From: DATFFO01 sp963772815
Lineage (GTDB): Bacteria; Actinomycetota; Acidimicrobiia; Spongiisociales; ZC4RG35
Assembly: GCA_963772815.1 (NCBI GenBank)
Contig: CAVYYV010000004.1
Span: forward strand, 744,001-808,000
Reading direction: 5' to 3'
Length of the DNA: 64,000 nt
Each line of letters starts with the position of its first letter. Within the stretch, counting starts at the first letter, position 1. The position numbers and the translations under genes were made by a program. Below are positions 36,424 through 45,612 of this stretch, piece by piece. The notes beneath the pieces were generated by a model, which searched no databases, was not told the DNA's origin, and saw only the letters and a program-made list of their open reading frames with translations.

Positions 36424-39042
36424 TCAGTCCTTGACGTCCGCCAGATTGTCGCCCGTGCCGATGTCGACCCGTAGGGGGACGTCCAGGTCGGCCACGCCTT
36501 CCATCACCTCGACGGTCAGGGCGCGCAGGTCCTCCAGCTCGTCCGGAGGCGCCTCGAGAACCAACTCGTCATGGATCTGGAGCAACAAGGTCGAGGTGAG
36601 ACGGCGCGACCTCAGCTCACGGTCCAGAGAGATCATGGCCGCCTTGATGATGTCTGCCGCCGTCCCCTGGACAGGGGCGTTGAGCGCCATCCGCTCCCCC
36701 ATTTGGCGGATGCGGTAGTTGTCGCTCTTCAGCTCGGGCAGATAGCGACGCCTCCCGAACAGAGTCGTGGTATACCCCTGATTTCGAGCCTGGGTCACCA
36801 CTCCGTACATGAACTCCTTGACGTCGGGAAACTGGTCGAAGTACGCCTCGATGTGCTCATCCGCCTCCTGGCGCGATATGCCGAGCCGTGACGCGAGGCC
36901 GAACGCCTCCATTCCGTACAGGAGCCCGAAGTTGATCATCTTCGCCCTCCGTCGCATCTCCGGCTGCACGTCCTCGGGAGCCACACCCCACACCCGGGCG
37001 GCGGTGGCCGTGTGAATGTCCCGGTCGGTCGAGTTGAAGGCCTCCAACAGACCAGAATCCCCGCTCATGTGGGCCAGGACCCGCAGCTCGATCTGGGAGT
37101 AGTCCGCCACCAGGAACAGCCACCCAGGGGCAGGGACGAACGCCCGGCGGACGGTCTTGCCCGTGTCGGATCGAACCGGGATGTTCTGCAGGTTGGGCCG
37201 GTCCGACGACAGCCGCCCGGTCGTGGCCGCCATCTGGTTGAAACGCGTGTGGATGCGCCCGTCCACCTCGATCAGAGGCAGGTACCCGTCCACATATGTG
37301 GAGCGAAGCTTCTCTAGCTCGCGATACCTGAGAAGTGCCTCCACGATGGGATGGTCGAGCTTCTCGAGCACCGAGGCGTCGGTGGAAGGCTTACCGGTGG
37401 AGGTCTTCTTCTGAACCGGCAGCTCCAGTTTCTCATAGAGCACATGTCGCAACTGGTCGGTGGAGTTGACGTTGAACGGCTCGCCGGCGATGTCGTGGAT
37501 CTGCTTTTCGAGAATGAGCAGTTCCGCCCGCAAATCATCTCCCAGACCCTCCAGGTAGGGACGATCGATTCTTATCCCTGCCAGTTCCATCCGCGCCAGG
37601 ACCGGAACCAGCGGCAGCTCGAAACGCTCGAACAGATCCCTCTCGTCACGGGCATCCAGCTCTTCCCACATCCGATCGGCGAGGCGATCTATGGCCACCA
37701 CCCGCCGGGCGGCCGAATCCAGATCGGGACCGGTCTCGAAAGGCAGGGTTCCGGTCTCCCCTTCTTCGACATCCGGAGACTCCACCTCGACGCCCACGTA
37801 ACGGCCCGCAACTTCGCCGAGGCCGTAGGTCCGCGACGACGGGTTCAGCACGTAGGCGGCCAGGGCGGTGTCCATCCGCAGTCCCGCCACGTCGAAACCG
37901 GCTCCCGCAAGGAGGCGGATTCCTTCCTTGATGTCGTGGCCGACCACGGCCGTCTCCTCCGAAGCCAGCGCAGACCGAAGCGGTTCCAGGGCGTCCAGCG
38001 GCACGACTGCGACGCTGTCGTCGCCCTCGGCCACGGCCAGCCCGAACAGGTCCCCGTCGGTCATCACCGGATCGATGACCAGGCGGGACCGGCCGGCCAG
38101 CGCTTCCACCGCGGCAGGGTCGGTGACCAGCCTGCCCTCGACGTCCAGGACCTCGCCCCCGGCGTCGCCTGCCATGGGTTGGACGGCGAGTAGGTCCTCC
38201 CACAGGGAGTGGAACTCGAGGCTCTCGAACAGCTTCTTTGCCTCGGCCTGCTCCCAGTCACGCCGACGGAGGGCCTCGGTCTCGATCCCAAGGTCGATGT
38301 CGGACACGAGGGTCATGAGCTCCCGATTGAGGAACACCTGCTCCCGGCCGGCAGCGAGGTTCTCACGCAGTTTCGGTGTCTGCTCGTCCAGGGCCGTGAA
38401 GATGCCCTCCAGAGATCCGTGGGCATTGAGCAGCTTGGCTGCCGTCTTCTCTCCCACCCCCGTCACACCGGGAAGGTTGTCGGAGGTATCCCCCCGCAGG
38501 GCTGCATACTCCACATACTCTTCGGGCCGGATTCCGTAGCGTCCCTCGACGTAGCCGGCGTCGGCTTCCACCACATCGGTGATGCCCCTCCGCGTGTAGA
38601 GCACCGTGACATGCTCATCGATCAGCTGGAAGGCATCCCGGTCCCCGGTCACTATCAGGACGTCCCATCCTTGGTCCTCGGCCTTGTGGGCCAGCGTGGC
38701 GATCAGGTCGTCGGCCTCGTATCCCTCGAGACGCACCTGGTGAATCGCCAACGCGTCGAGCACCTCGTCGATGAGCGGGAGCTGGGTGCGGAACTGGTCC
38801 GGGGCCTTCTCGCGCTGGGCCTTGTAGTCGGCATAGCGATCGGTTCGGAAAGACTTGCGTGAGACGTCCCACGCCACGGCGACGCCGTCGGGATGGTGGT
38901 CTCCCAGCAGCTTGATGAGCATGCGCGTGAAACCGTAAACGGCATTTGTGATCTGGCCCGAGGTGGTGGCCAGATCGTCGGGGAGGGCGTAGAAGGCGCG
39001 GTAGGCGATCGAGTTGCCGTCCAGCAAGGCCAGCGTGGGCAT
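36424..39042 (-). CDS. polA: DNA polymerase I
   Basis: Gap-filling polymerase for repair and Okazaki processing, 872 aa. The 5'-3' exonuclease domain (~1-290) has LALLDGNSIAYRAFYALPDD, VTGDRDAFQLI and GDTSDNLPGVTGVGEKTAAK. The central 3'-5' exonuclease-like domain (~295-470) lacks the metal-binding DxE (VIDPVMTDGD), so proofreading is probably absent. Polymerase motifs are DYSQIELRVLAHMSGD (A), RRAKMINFGLLYGMEAFGLA (B) and LLQIHDELVLEAPP (C). ATG at 39042 overlaps the stop of the small upstream gene. Confidence 0.98.
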   Translation of the reverse strand: MPTLALLDGNSIAYRAFYALPDDLATTSGQITNAVYGFTRMLIKLLGDHHPDGVAVAWDVSRKSFRTDRYADYKAQREKAPDQFRTQLPLIDEVLDALAIHQVRLEGYEADDLIATLAHKAEDQGWDVLIVTGDRDAFQLIDEHVTVLYTRRGITDVVEADAGYVEGRYGIRPEEYVEYAALRGDTSDNLPGVTGVGEKTAAKLLNAHGSLEGIFTALDEQTPKLRENLAAGREQVFLNRELMTLVSDIDLGIETEALRRRDWEQAEAKKLFESLEFHSLWEDLLAVQPMAGDAGGEVLDVEGRLVTDPAAVEALAGRSRLVIDPVMTDGDLFGLAVAEGDDSVAVVPLDALEPLRSALASEETAVVGHDIKEGIRLLAGAGFDVAGLRMDTALAAYVLNPSSRTYGLGEVAGRYVGVEVESPDVEEGETGTLPFETGPDLDSAARRVVAIDRLADRMWEELDARDERDLFERFELPLVPVLARMELAGIRIDRPYLEGLGDDLRAELLILEKQIHDIAGEPFNVNSTDQLRHVLYEKLELPVQKKTSTGKPSTDASVLEKLDHPIVEALLRYRELEKLRSTYVDGYLPLIEVDGRIHTRFNQMAATTGRLSSDRPNLQNIPVRSDTGKTVRRAFVPAPGWLFLVADYSQIELRVLAHMSGDSGLLEAFNSTDRDIHTATAARVWGVAPEDVQPEMRRRAKMINFGLLYGMEAFGLASRLGISRQEADEHIEAYFDQFPDVKEFMYGVVTQARNQGYTTTLFGRRRYLPELKSDNYRIRQMGERMALNAPVQGTAADIIKAAMISLDRELRSRRLTSTLLLQIHDELVLEAPPDELEDLRALTVEVMEGVADLDVPLRVDIGTGDNLADVKD

Positions 39043-39320
39043 CAGTTGCGTTCCAGTTTCTCCAGCAGTCGAAGTCGGACTGCGTCGAGCCTATCCCGTC
39101 GCCGCCGGATCGATGCGATCGACTTCTCGAAGCGGCGCACGTCCGCCGCGGTCAGTCCGGCTTCCTCGCGATCGATGTAGTTGCCGATAGCCGCATCGCG
39201 TTCGGCGTCGTCGGCGATGCTTCGATGCGCCTCCAACTCGGCCACCACTGCCCGTTCCTCCTCGGCCAGTTCGTGAAGCTGGTCGGTGATGCGAAACAGC
39301 TTCTTGTGTAGTCGGCTCAC
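39042..39320 (-). CDS. Small coiled-coil protein of unknown function
   Basis: A 92-aa highly charged, helical protein, Arg/Glu-rich, with heptad-like runs (RITDQLHELAEEERAVVAEL; FEKSIASIRRRRDRLDAVRL). No domain is recognised. Start GTG at 39320; its stop overlaps the polA start (TGATG), so translation is coupled to DNA polymerase I. This coupling is the only clue to function. Confidence 0.72.
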   Translation of the reverse strand: MSRLHKKLFRITDQLHELAEEERAVVAELEAHRSIADDAERDAAIGNYIDREEAGLTAADVRRFEKSIASIRRRRDRLDAVRLRLLEKLERN

Positions 39321-39370
39321 GGCCGCCCATGATATGAGCGGATGCCGACCTTCCTAGACTCGTCGTCTGC

Positions 39371-39457
39371 GCCGGAGTGTTGGAATTGGTAGACAAGATG
39401 GACTCAAAATCCATTGTCCTCACGGGCGTGCGGGTTCGAGTCCCGCCTCCGGCACCA
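39371..39457 (+). tRNA. tRNA-Leu (anticodon CAA), CCA encoded
   Basis: Acceptor stem GCCGGAG pairs with CTCCGGC; the anticodon stem ATGGA/TCCAT encloses the loop CTCAAAA, giving anticodon CAA (reads UUG). A long variable arm follows (class II tRNA), and the T arm shows GGTTCGAGTC. The discriminator A and CCA are encoded. It is a single gene between the polA operon and trpA, on the opposite strand to both. Confidence 0.97.
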
Positions 39458-39515
39458 ACTGGTAGCCACCGCCAAAATCCGTAACTTGTAGGCTCGCGGG
39501 CCTATGCTCAGGATG

Positions 39516-39606
39516 GCAACGGTCACCTCCCGTCCATCCTTTGCCGCATCCCCCCACTCCCCCACTCCCTGGCTCAGGATGACGGATCACACGGGGTGAC
39601 CGTTGC
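39516..39606. repeat. Spaced inverted repeat downstream of tRNA-Leu
   Basis: GCAACGGTCACC at 39516-39527 and its exact reverse complement GGTGACCGTTGC at 39595-39606, with 67 bp between. Pairing extends by a few bases (GAT/ATC) with one bulged G. The direct repeat GCTCAGGATG also occurs twice inside or beside the arms. There is no coding frame here. The 261-bp gap (39458-39718) otherwise shows nothing. Confidence 0.75.
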
Positions 39607-39718
39607 ATCTTTTCCTGCAATCCCTGATCGGCGCGTTTCTCGAGGCTCGAAACCACCGCTCTGGTTGAGATACGAAACCATCCGGGTCATTCCCCGGACA
39701 GCAGACCGGGCAGCAGGA

Positions 39719-40492
39719 TCAGAGAGCCCGGCGAAGTTCGGACACGGCTCGGCGCAAGGAATCGGCGGCGTCCTCCGGTGTCGCGGCCTCCAATACCCTC
39801 CGCACCAGGGCGGTCCCCACGATCACACCGTCGGCTACCTGCCCGGCGGTAGCGGCTTGCTGGGGTGTTGAGATACCCACTCCGAGCACGAGCGGGATGT
39901 CGGTTATCGACCTGACCCGCCGGGCCAGTTCGGCCGCCCTTCCGCCCGAATGCTCCCGTTCGCCGGTCACGCCCATCTCGGCCACTCCGTAGATGAAGGC
40001 GGGATCGAGAGAGGCCACAGTGGCAATGCGTTCGTCGCTCGACGTCGGGGCCACGAACAAGACCAGCCCGAGGCCGTGTCGGGCGGCGGCCTGCCGCACC
40101 GGCTCGGCCTCCTCGACCGGCATGTCGGGCACGATCAGACCCGATGCCCCCGCCTCGGCCAGTCGGGCGCAGAACCGGTCCGGGCCGGTACGGAAGACCA
40201 CATTGGCGTAGGTCATCGCCAGTCCCGGCTTGCCGGTCCGGCTCGCAACCGCCTCGACGATCTCGAGGGCCCGGTCCAGGTTGGTGCCCGCCGCCAGTGC
40301 CATCGACGAGGCGCGCTGGATGACGGGCCCGTCCATCAGCGGGTCCGAGTACGGGATCCCGATCTCGAAGGCGTCGGCGCCTGAATCGGCCATGGCCGAG
40401 AACAGCGTCGGCGAGGCCGCCGGTGTGGGAAGGCCGGCCGTGAGGAACGGAAGCAGAGCCGTCCGCTCGGAGACGAAGATGTCACGAATCAT
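39719..40492 (-). CDS. trpA: Tryptophan synthase alpha subunit
   Basis: Cleaves indole-3-glycerol phosphate to indole, which passes to TrpB. A 257-aa TIM barrel with catalytic E43 in FEIGIPYSDP and D54 in MDGPVIQRAS. Phosphate-binding loops VGVGISTPQQAA and DGVIVGTALVRR are near the C-terminus. The usual TYYNP loop is TYANVV, and the usual vSxxGVTG is AEMGVTG, both modest changes. The start overlaps the end of trpB by 11 bp. Last gene of the trp operon. Confidence 0.96.
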   Translation of the reverse strand: MIRDIFVSERTALLPFLTAGLPTPAASPTLFSAMADSGADAFEIGIPYSDPLMDGPVIQRASSMALAAGTNLDRALEIVEAVASRTGKPGLAMTYANVVFRTGPDRFCARLAEAGASGLIVPDMPVEEAEPVRQAAARHGLGLVLFVAPTSSDERIATVASLDPAFIYGVAEMGVTGEREHSGGRAAELARRVRSITDIPLVLGVGISTPQQAATAGQVADGVIVGTALVRRVLEAATPEDAADSLRRAVSELRRAL

Positions 40493-41669
40493 GGCCCGCC
40501 GCCGCCATGATCGTTCCCATGTCCTTGTCGCCCCGGCCGGAGAGGTTGACGAGAACCTTGAGGCCCTTCACATCCTCGGGCGCCTTGACGAGCCAGGCGA
40601 TGGCGTGGGCCGACTCCAGGGCAGGGATGATCCCCTCGCTGCGAGCCAGCAGTTGCACACCCTCGAGGGCCTCCCGATCGGTGACCGACACATAACGGGC
40701 CAGACCCGTCTCGAGGAAATAGGAGTGCTCGGGCCCCACGCCGGGGTAGTCGAGGCCGGCCGATATGGAATGCGCCTCCAGCACCTGGCCGTCGTGATCC
40801 TGGAGCATGTACGTTCGGCTTCCGTGGAGGATGCCGGGGGTCCCGGCACCGAGTGATGCGCCGTGGTGGCCCGTCTCTATCCCCTCTCCCGCCGCCTCCA
40901 CGCCCACGAGCTCTACGCCTGTTCCGGCGAACGGGTAGAAGATTCCCATGGCGTTGGAGCCGCCGCCCACGCAGGCGACGATGAGGTCCGGGGGTAGGTC
41001 GCCGACCTGGGCCAGCGCTTCCTCGCCGATCACCCTCTGAAATTCCCGCACCATCCACGGAAAGGGATGTGGGCCCACCACCGAGCCGATCACGTAGTGG
41101 GTGGTCTCCACTGTGGCCACCCATTCCCGCAGCGCCTCGTTGACGGCGTCCTTCAGAGTCCCGGCCCCCGAGGTGACCGGCACGACCTCGGTGCCGAGAA
41201 GACGCATCCGGGCGACGTTGAGAGCCTGGCGTTCGATGTCTACCTCGCCCATATAGACCACGCACTCGAGGCCCAGGGCAGCGGCGGCGGTGGCGGTAGC
41301 CACGCCATGCTGGCCCGCCCCCGTCTCTGCGATGATTCGTTCCTTGCCCATCCGCCTCGCCAGCAGAACCTGTCCAATGGCGTTGTTGATCTTGTGGGCG
41401 CCGGTGTGGGCAAGGTCCTCCCGCTTGAGCCACACGTCGGCGCCGACCACCTCCGAGAGCCGGGGAGCGGCGTGGAGCGGTGTGGGCCGGCCCACGTAGT
41501 CCCTCAGCCAGCGGTCGAGCTCGGAGCGGAACTGGGGATCCTCCCAGGCCGAAACGAACGCTCCCTCCAGCTCGTCCAGGGCGCCCATCAGGGTCTCAGG
41601 GGCGAAGCGGCCGCCGAAACCGCCGAAGCGACCGGCGGCGTCGGGACGGTCGAGCCTGGTCGCGGTCAT
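40482..41669 (-). CDS. trpB: Tryptophan synthase beta subunit
   Basis: PLP enzyme joining indole and serine to tryptophan. The 395-aa protein has the PLP lysine K93 in HTGAHKINNAIGQ, AETGAGQHGVATATAAAALG, the PLP phosphate site CVGGGSNAMG and LVNLSGRGDKDMG near the C-terminus. The N-terminal FGGRFAPETLMGALDELE is typical of TrpB1. Its start overlaps the trpF stop (ATGA). Confidence 0.97.
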   Translation of the reverse strand: MTATRLDRPDAAGRFGGFGGRFAPETLMGALDELEGAFVSAWEDPQFRSELDRWLRDYVGRPTPLHAAPRLSEVVGADVWLKREDLAHTGAHKINNAIGQVLLARRMGKERIIAETGAGQHGVATATAAAALGLECVVYMGEVDIERQALNVARMRLLGTEVVPVTSGAGTLKDAVNEALREWVATVETTHYVIGSVVGPHPFPWMVREFQRVIGEEALAQVGDLPPDLIVACVGGGSNAMGIFYPFAGTGVELVGVEAAGEGIETGHHGASLGAGTPGILHGSRTYMLQDHDGQVLEAHSISAGLDYPGVGPEHSYFLETGLARYVSVTDREALEGVQLLARSEGIIPALESAHAIAWLVKAPEDVKGLKVLVNLSGRGDKDMGTIMAAAGHDS

Positions 41670-42280
41670 GCCTGTTTCGCCTCCTGGACGAAACGACGGA
41701 TGGCCGCAGCGTCCTTGACACCGGGCGAGGACTCTAGGCCCGAGGATGCGTCCACTCCGAACGGGCGAACCTTGCGCACCGCCTCGGCCACGGTGTCGGG
41801 CCCCAGGCCTCCGGCCAGAAGAAAGGGTCGGTCGATGACGGATGCCAGGTCCCAGTCGAACGCCCGGCCGGTGCCTCCCGGCAGCTCGACGTCGGGGGTG
41901 TCGACCAGCAAGAGGTCATCCCCGATCATGGGCGGCACCTCTTCCCCGGCCCCGATCGGATGGATGACCGCCAGCCCCATGCGGCGGGCGGCAACGATGG
42001 ACACACTGGTGTTGGCGCCGTGGGGCTGGACGGCGTCGACCTTCGTCCGGGATGCGGCGTCCAGCAGGGCCGCTGAGTCGACGTCGGCCGTGACCAGGAC
42101 CGTGGTCAGCTCGGTTAGTGACACCAGCCGGGCGATGTCGCCGAGCTCCAGGTGCCGGGGCGAGGGCCTGTACCAGACGAATCCCACCGCATCCGCTCCC
42201 GCTTCGGTGGCGGCCTCCAAGTCCGTCTCTTCCCGCAGGCCGCACACCTTCACATAGAGGCCTTCCGATGACCAGGTCAC
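41666..42280 (-). CDS. trpF: Phosphoribosylanthranilate isomerase
   Basis: Amadori rearrangement step of tryptophan synthesis. The 204-aa TIM barrel has the catalytic Cys in YVKVCGLREETDL (C13), GADAVGFVWYRPSPRHL, VDAVQPHG and the catalytic Asp in LLLVDTPD, with LLAGGLGPDTVAEAVRKV and GVDASSGLESSPGVKD forming the phosphate site. A separate trpF in this position means the organism does not rely on a bifunctional PriA for this step. It overlaps both neighbours by 4 bp. Confidence 0.95.
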   Translation of the reverse strand: MTWSSEGLYVKVCGLREETDLEAATEAGADAVGFVWYRPSPRHLELGDIARLVSLTELTTVLVTADVDSAALLDAASRTKVDAVQPHGANTSVSIVAARRMGLAVIHPIGAGEEVPPMIGDDLLLVDTPDVELPGGTGRAFDWDLASVIDRPFLLAGGLGPDTVAEAVRKVRPFGVDASSGLESSPGVKDAAAIRRFVQEAKQA

Positions 42281-43050
42281 GCCGTCTCGCCCGCCCCGCG
42301 CAGCTGCTCGATCAGGACAGCGGGGTGGGACGCCCTGACCAGGGCCTCCCCCACCAACACGGCGTCGTAGCCGGCCAGCCGCATGCGTGAGGCATCGACA
42401 GGGTTGAAGATGCCCGACTCGGCAACCTTGAGCTCGACAGAGTCGAGCATCCGGGCCAGCGACTCGGCGGTGGCTAGATCGACGCTGAAGTCGCCCAGGT
42501 CGCGATTGTTCACCCCAACGATCCGCGCCCCCGCCTCGATCGCCCTCCTCGCCTCGGCCGCGGTGTGGACTTCGACCAGGGCATCCAGGCCGGCTCGCCG
42601 TGATGTCTCCAGCAGCTCTCCCAGCTCATGGTCCTCGAGAGCAGCGACTATGAGGAGCACCGCCGACGCGCCAATTGCCGCCGCCTCATGGACCTGAAGG
42701 GGGTCGAGGATGAAGTCCTTGCGTAGGACGGGGACGCCAAGGGTCGCCACGGCCATCAGGTCCTGTGGTGAGCCGGAAAAGAACTCCGGCTCGGTCAGAA
42801 CCGAGATCGCCGCCGCGCCCCCCCCGGCGTAGGCGCGGGCCTGGGCGACCGGATCCAGGTCGGGAGCCATCTCGCCGCGAGACGGGGACCGGCGCTTGAT
42901 CTCGGCGATCACTGCCAGCCCGTCTCCTGAAAGTGCCGAGGCAAACGAGGGGCGTGGCGGCACAGAGGCGGCCGCCTCCATGATCTCGTCGGCTCGGGCG
43001 CGAAGCTCTCCCAGCCTGCTGCGGGTGGAGGTGAGGATCTCGTCCAGCAT
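42277..43050 (-). CDS. trpC: Indole-3-glycerol phosphate synthase
   Basis: Ring-closing step of tryptophan synthesis. The 257-aa protein contains AVIAEIKRRSPSRGEMAPDL (catalytic Glu and Lys), ISVLTEPEFFSGSPQDL, VLRKDFILDPLQVHEAAAIG, GVNNRDLGDFSVDL and VAESGIFNPVDA, all family hallmarks. The ATG at 43050 overlaps the ygfZ stop (TGATG); long open reading upstream in the same frame is antisense-free overlap with ygfZ and not part of the protein. Confidence 0.96.
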   Translation of the reverse strand: MLDEILTSTRSRLGELRARADEIMEAAASVPPRPSFASALSGDGLAVIAEIKRRSPSRGEMAPDLDPVAQARAYAGGGAAAISVLTEPEFFSGSPQDLMAVATLGVPVLRKDFILDPLQVHEAAAIGASAVLLIVAALEDHELGELLETSRRAGLDALVEVHTAAEARRAIEAGARIVGVNNRDLGDFSVDLATAESLARMLDSVELKVAESGIFNPVDASRMRLAGYDAVLVGEALVRASHPAVLIEQLRGAGETA

Positions 43051-43961
43051 CAACCCACCAGAGGCAGATCGGCGACGGCAGCCGGAGCCTCTCCGCCGTC
43101 CCACCGCAGGACGACTGCCTCGCCTGCTTCCACTTCCCGACGGATCAGTGACAGGGCGATCGGGGCTCGCAGTGCAAGCGATTCGGCCGGCGACGTGATG
43201 CTTCCCACCTCGGCATCGCCGGCCATGACGAGGGCGCCGGATGGCGGGAGCAGGTTTGTGGTGACGAGGATTCCCATGAGCCTTCGATTGACATGGCCCC
43301 GGCTGTCGATCCGCGCCACCAGTTCCTGGCCCAGGAAGCATCCTTTGGAGAAGTCGACGGTCTCGAGGACCAACCCCGACTCCTGAGGGATGGTGCTCTC
43401 GTCGATGTCGACACCCATCAGCGGCTCGCCTGCCTCGACCCTCACCGCGGTCCACGCCTGCGATCCCACGCAGGCGTCCCCGGGCTCCCCGGTCGTCACC
43501 GACCGTTGGTTTCCGGCCAGCGGAAGCCCGGCCGTCAGCACGCCCCCGGACCCTGACCACCCCTCGACATGTGGGGACTTGGGACCGACCAGCGTCGTCA
43601 GGCGGCGCTCGTCCGGCTCCACGGTGACGTCGACCCGGATCCTGTACCGACCGAGGGTCTGAGCCAGCACCTCGCCATAGCCGGCGTCGGTGAGCAGCCC
43701 GACGCGGTCGACATCCCTGAGGACCCACATGACGGCGGTGAGCTTGCCCCGAGGGCCCAACAGCAAAGAGCGCCGTACTGTGCCCGGCTCTTGATCGGCC
43801 ACGTTCTGGCTGATCAACGACTCGAGGAATGGGACGGCATCCTTGCCGCCGAACCACACCAGTTCGTAGAGGCCATCCACCCGGCCCGACTCGGAGCGGG
43901 CTGCCCGATACTCCCGGGTCACGTCTCCGTAGGTGGCCGGGAGGGTAACGGTGTCGCTCAT
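43050..43961 (-). CDS. ygfZ: YgfZ/GcvT-like folate-binding protein
   Basis: Member of the YgfZ family, folate-dependent proteins that help repair or assemble Fe-S enzymes. The 303-aa protein has a GcvT-type fold with the family signature KGCFLGQELVARIDSRGHVN near residue 220, including the conserved Cys. The ATG at 43961 overlaps the trpE stop (ATGA), and its stop overlaps trpC, so it is translated with the tryptophan genes. Its place in the operon has no obvious pathway reason. Confidence 0.9.
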   Translation of the reverse strand: MSDTVTLPATYGDVTREYRAARSESGRVDGLYELVWFGGKDAVPFLESLISQNVADQEPGTVRRSLLLGPRGKLTAVMWVLRDVDRVGLLTDAGYGEVLAQTLGRYRIRVDVTVEPDERRLTTLVGPKSPHVEGWSGSGGVLTAGLPLAGNQRSVTTGEPGDACVGSQAWTAVRVEAGEPLMGVDIDESTIPQESGLVLETVDFSKGCFLGQELVARIDSRGHVNRRLMGILVTTNLLPPSGALVMAGDAEVGSITSPAESLALRAPIALSLIRREVEAGEAVVLRWDGGEAPAAVADLPLVG

Positions 43962-45418
43962 AGTGCAGCGGCCCGGGCAATGGCGGCCAGGCCGGCGGCC
44001 GCCTTGTGCATGGTCTCCTCGTACTCGGCCTCGGGATCGGAGTCGGCAACGATGCCCGCTCCCGCCTGGATCCAGGCCGTGTCGCCCGACTGGATGACGG
44101 TGCGGAGGCAGATGGCGGTGTCGACGTTGCCGGAGAAGTCGAGATAACCGGCCGCTCCCGCGTATGGCCCCCGCGCCATCGGCTCCAGGCGGTCGATGAT
44201 CTCGATGGCCGCCACCTTGGGCGCACCCGACACCGTGCCGTGCGGGAAGGTGGCCCGGAGGACGTCGACCGGTCCCACGCCAGGCCGGAGCCGGCCCGAG
44301 ACTCCCGAGACGATGTGCATTACGTGCGAGTAGCGCTCGATCACCATCAGGTCGTCGACACTGACGGTTCCGAACTCGCACACCCGCCCTAGGTCGTTTC
44401 GGGCCAGGTCGACCAGCATGACGTGCTCGGCCCTCTCCTTGGGATCTGCCAACAGTTCCTTGGCCAGGGCTGCGTCCTCGTCGGCATCCCCACCGCGGCG
44501 GCGTGTGCCGGCGATGGGCCGCGAGTAGGCGACACCGTCTCGAACTCTGGTCATGAGCTCCGGGGAGGACCCGGCCACGGCCACGTCATCGTGACGCACG
44601 AAGAAGAGGAAGGGCGAGGGGTTGATCAGCCGCAACGCCCGGTACACATCGAAGGCGTCGGCCGGGGCCGCCGTGGAGAGGCGCTGGGACAGGACCACCT
44701 GAAAGGCGTCTCCAGACCTGATCGCCTGCTTGGCCTCCTCCACGGCTGCCTCGAAGGCAGGTTTGGTGAAACTCGAAGTCCACGTCGGCGCCTCCGGGTC
44801 CGGGCCGGCCGGAGTGGGGACATAGGACATGCCGCTGCCGAGCCGGGCCGCCGCCCCGGCCAGGGCGGCAACTGCATCGTCGTAATCGACCCCTTCCGAG
44901 GTGAACACGTTGCGGACCAGGGTGATGGTCTGATCCACTCGATCGAAGGCCGCCAGCGAGCCCACGAAATGCCACAGCATCTCGGGCAGATCGCGATCGT
45001 CGGGGGGCCGGCCCGGGAGATGCTCGATGTATCGCACCGCGTCGAACGAGAGGTAACCGACCGCCCCGGCATGGAGCGGGGGCAAATGGGCCAGGTCGGG
45101 CACCCTGTGACCGGACACCAGGTGCTCCAGCACCGTCAGAGGGTCGTCCTGGGCCTCAATCGGGCCTCGCCCCTCGATCACCGACCGGCCATCCCGCGAC
45201 ACGAGTGTGAAAGCCGGATCCCATCCCACGAATGACCACCGGCCCCAGTTCTCGCCTCCCTCGACGGACTCGAGCAGGAACCCGGGCCCGTCCCCGGCCA
45301 GTTTCTCGAAAGCGGATACGGGTGTCTCCCGATCCGCCACCAGCGTCGTCGTCACCGGGACCACCGAATACTCGGCCGCCAGTCGCTCGAACTCTGCCCT
45401 GGTGGGTCGCACCTCCAT
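43958..45418 (-). CDS. trpE: Anthranilate synthase component I
   Basis: Makes anthranilate from chorismate. The 486-aa protein has the tryptophan-binding feedback motif LLESVEGGENWGRWSFVG in the N-terminal domain, SGDAFQVVLSQRL, the catalytic block SRPIAGTRRRGGDADEDAAL, LVDLARNDLGRVCEFGTVSV and RATFPHGTVSGAPKVAAIEI, then AGAGIVADSDPEAEYEET. No TrpG glutamine amidotransferase or TrpD gene lies in the operon, so these must be encoded elsewhere. First gene of the operon; a palindromic repeat lies 42 bp upstream. Confidence 0.96.
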   Translation of the reverse strand: MEVRPTRAEFERLAAEYSVVPVTTTLVADRETPVSAFEKLAGDGPGFLLESVEGGENWGRWSFVGWDPAFTLVSRDGRSVIEGRGPIEAQDDPLTVLEHLVSGHRVPDLAHLPPLHAGAVGYLSFDAVRYIEHLPGRPPDDRDLPEMLWHFVGSLAAFDRVDQTITLVRNVFTSEGVDYDDAVAALAGAAARLGSGMSYVPTPAGPDPEAPTWTSSFTKPAFEAAVEEAKQAIRSGDAFQVVLSQRLSTAAPADAFDVYRALRLINPSPFLFFVRHDDVAVAGSSPELMTRVRDGVAYSRPIAGTRRRGGDADEDAALAKELLADPKERAEHVMLVDLARNDLGRVCEFGTVSVDDLMVIERYSHVMHIVSGVSGRLRPGVGPVDVLRATFPHGTVSGAPKVAAIEIIDRLEPMARGPYAGAAGYLDFSGNVDTAICLRTVIQSGDTAWIQAGAGIVADSDPEAEYEETMHKAAAGLAAIARAAAL

Positions 45419-45459
45419 GTGGCTCTACAGGCTACCGACCCGGCGCGCTCAGGACTTTC

Positions 45460-45500
45460 TGTGAACCGTTTTGCCGCCGCCGTCCAAGTTTCGGTTCACA
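45460..45500 (+). repeat. 41-nt palindromic repeat, copy a
   Basis: Begins TGTGAACCG and ends CGGTTCACA, a perfect 9-bp terminal inverted repeat, with TTTTGCCGCCGCC and a CCAAGTTT segment between. Same layout, length and orientation as three other copies around the AbiEi/DUF559 gene. Confidence 0.9.
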
Positions 45501-45532
45501 ACCCCACCGTCGCGGAGGAAACCGGAGCTCTT

Positions 45533-45573
45533 TGTGAACGGTTTCCGCGCTCCTGGCTAAGTCTTGGTTCACA
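45533..45573 (+). repeat. 41-nt palindromic repeat, copy b
   Basis: Begins TGTGAACGG and ends TTGGTTCACA; the centre (TTTCCGCGCTCCTGG, then CTAAGTC) is the most diverged of the four copies. It starts 32 bp after copy a and ends 39 bp before the GTG of the AbiEi/DUF559 gene. Confidence 0.85.
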
Positions 45574-45612
45574 GAGCGAACGTGTCACTCCCCTCCGCCA
45601 GAGTCGTGCGGC

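Noticed and set aside
43051..44226. Upstream in-frame extension of trpC across ygfZ and trpE
   Set aside because: TrpC starts normally at 43050; the extension is low-complexity Arg/Gly/Pro translation overlapping two certain genes.
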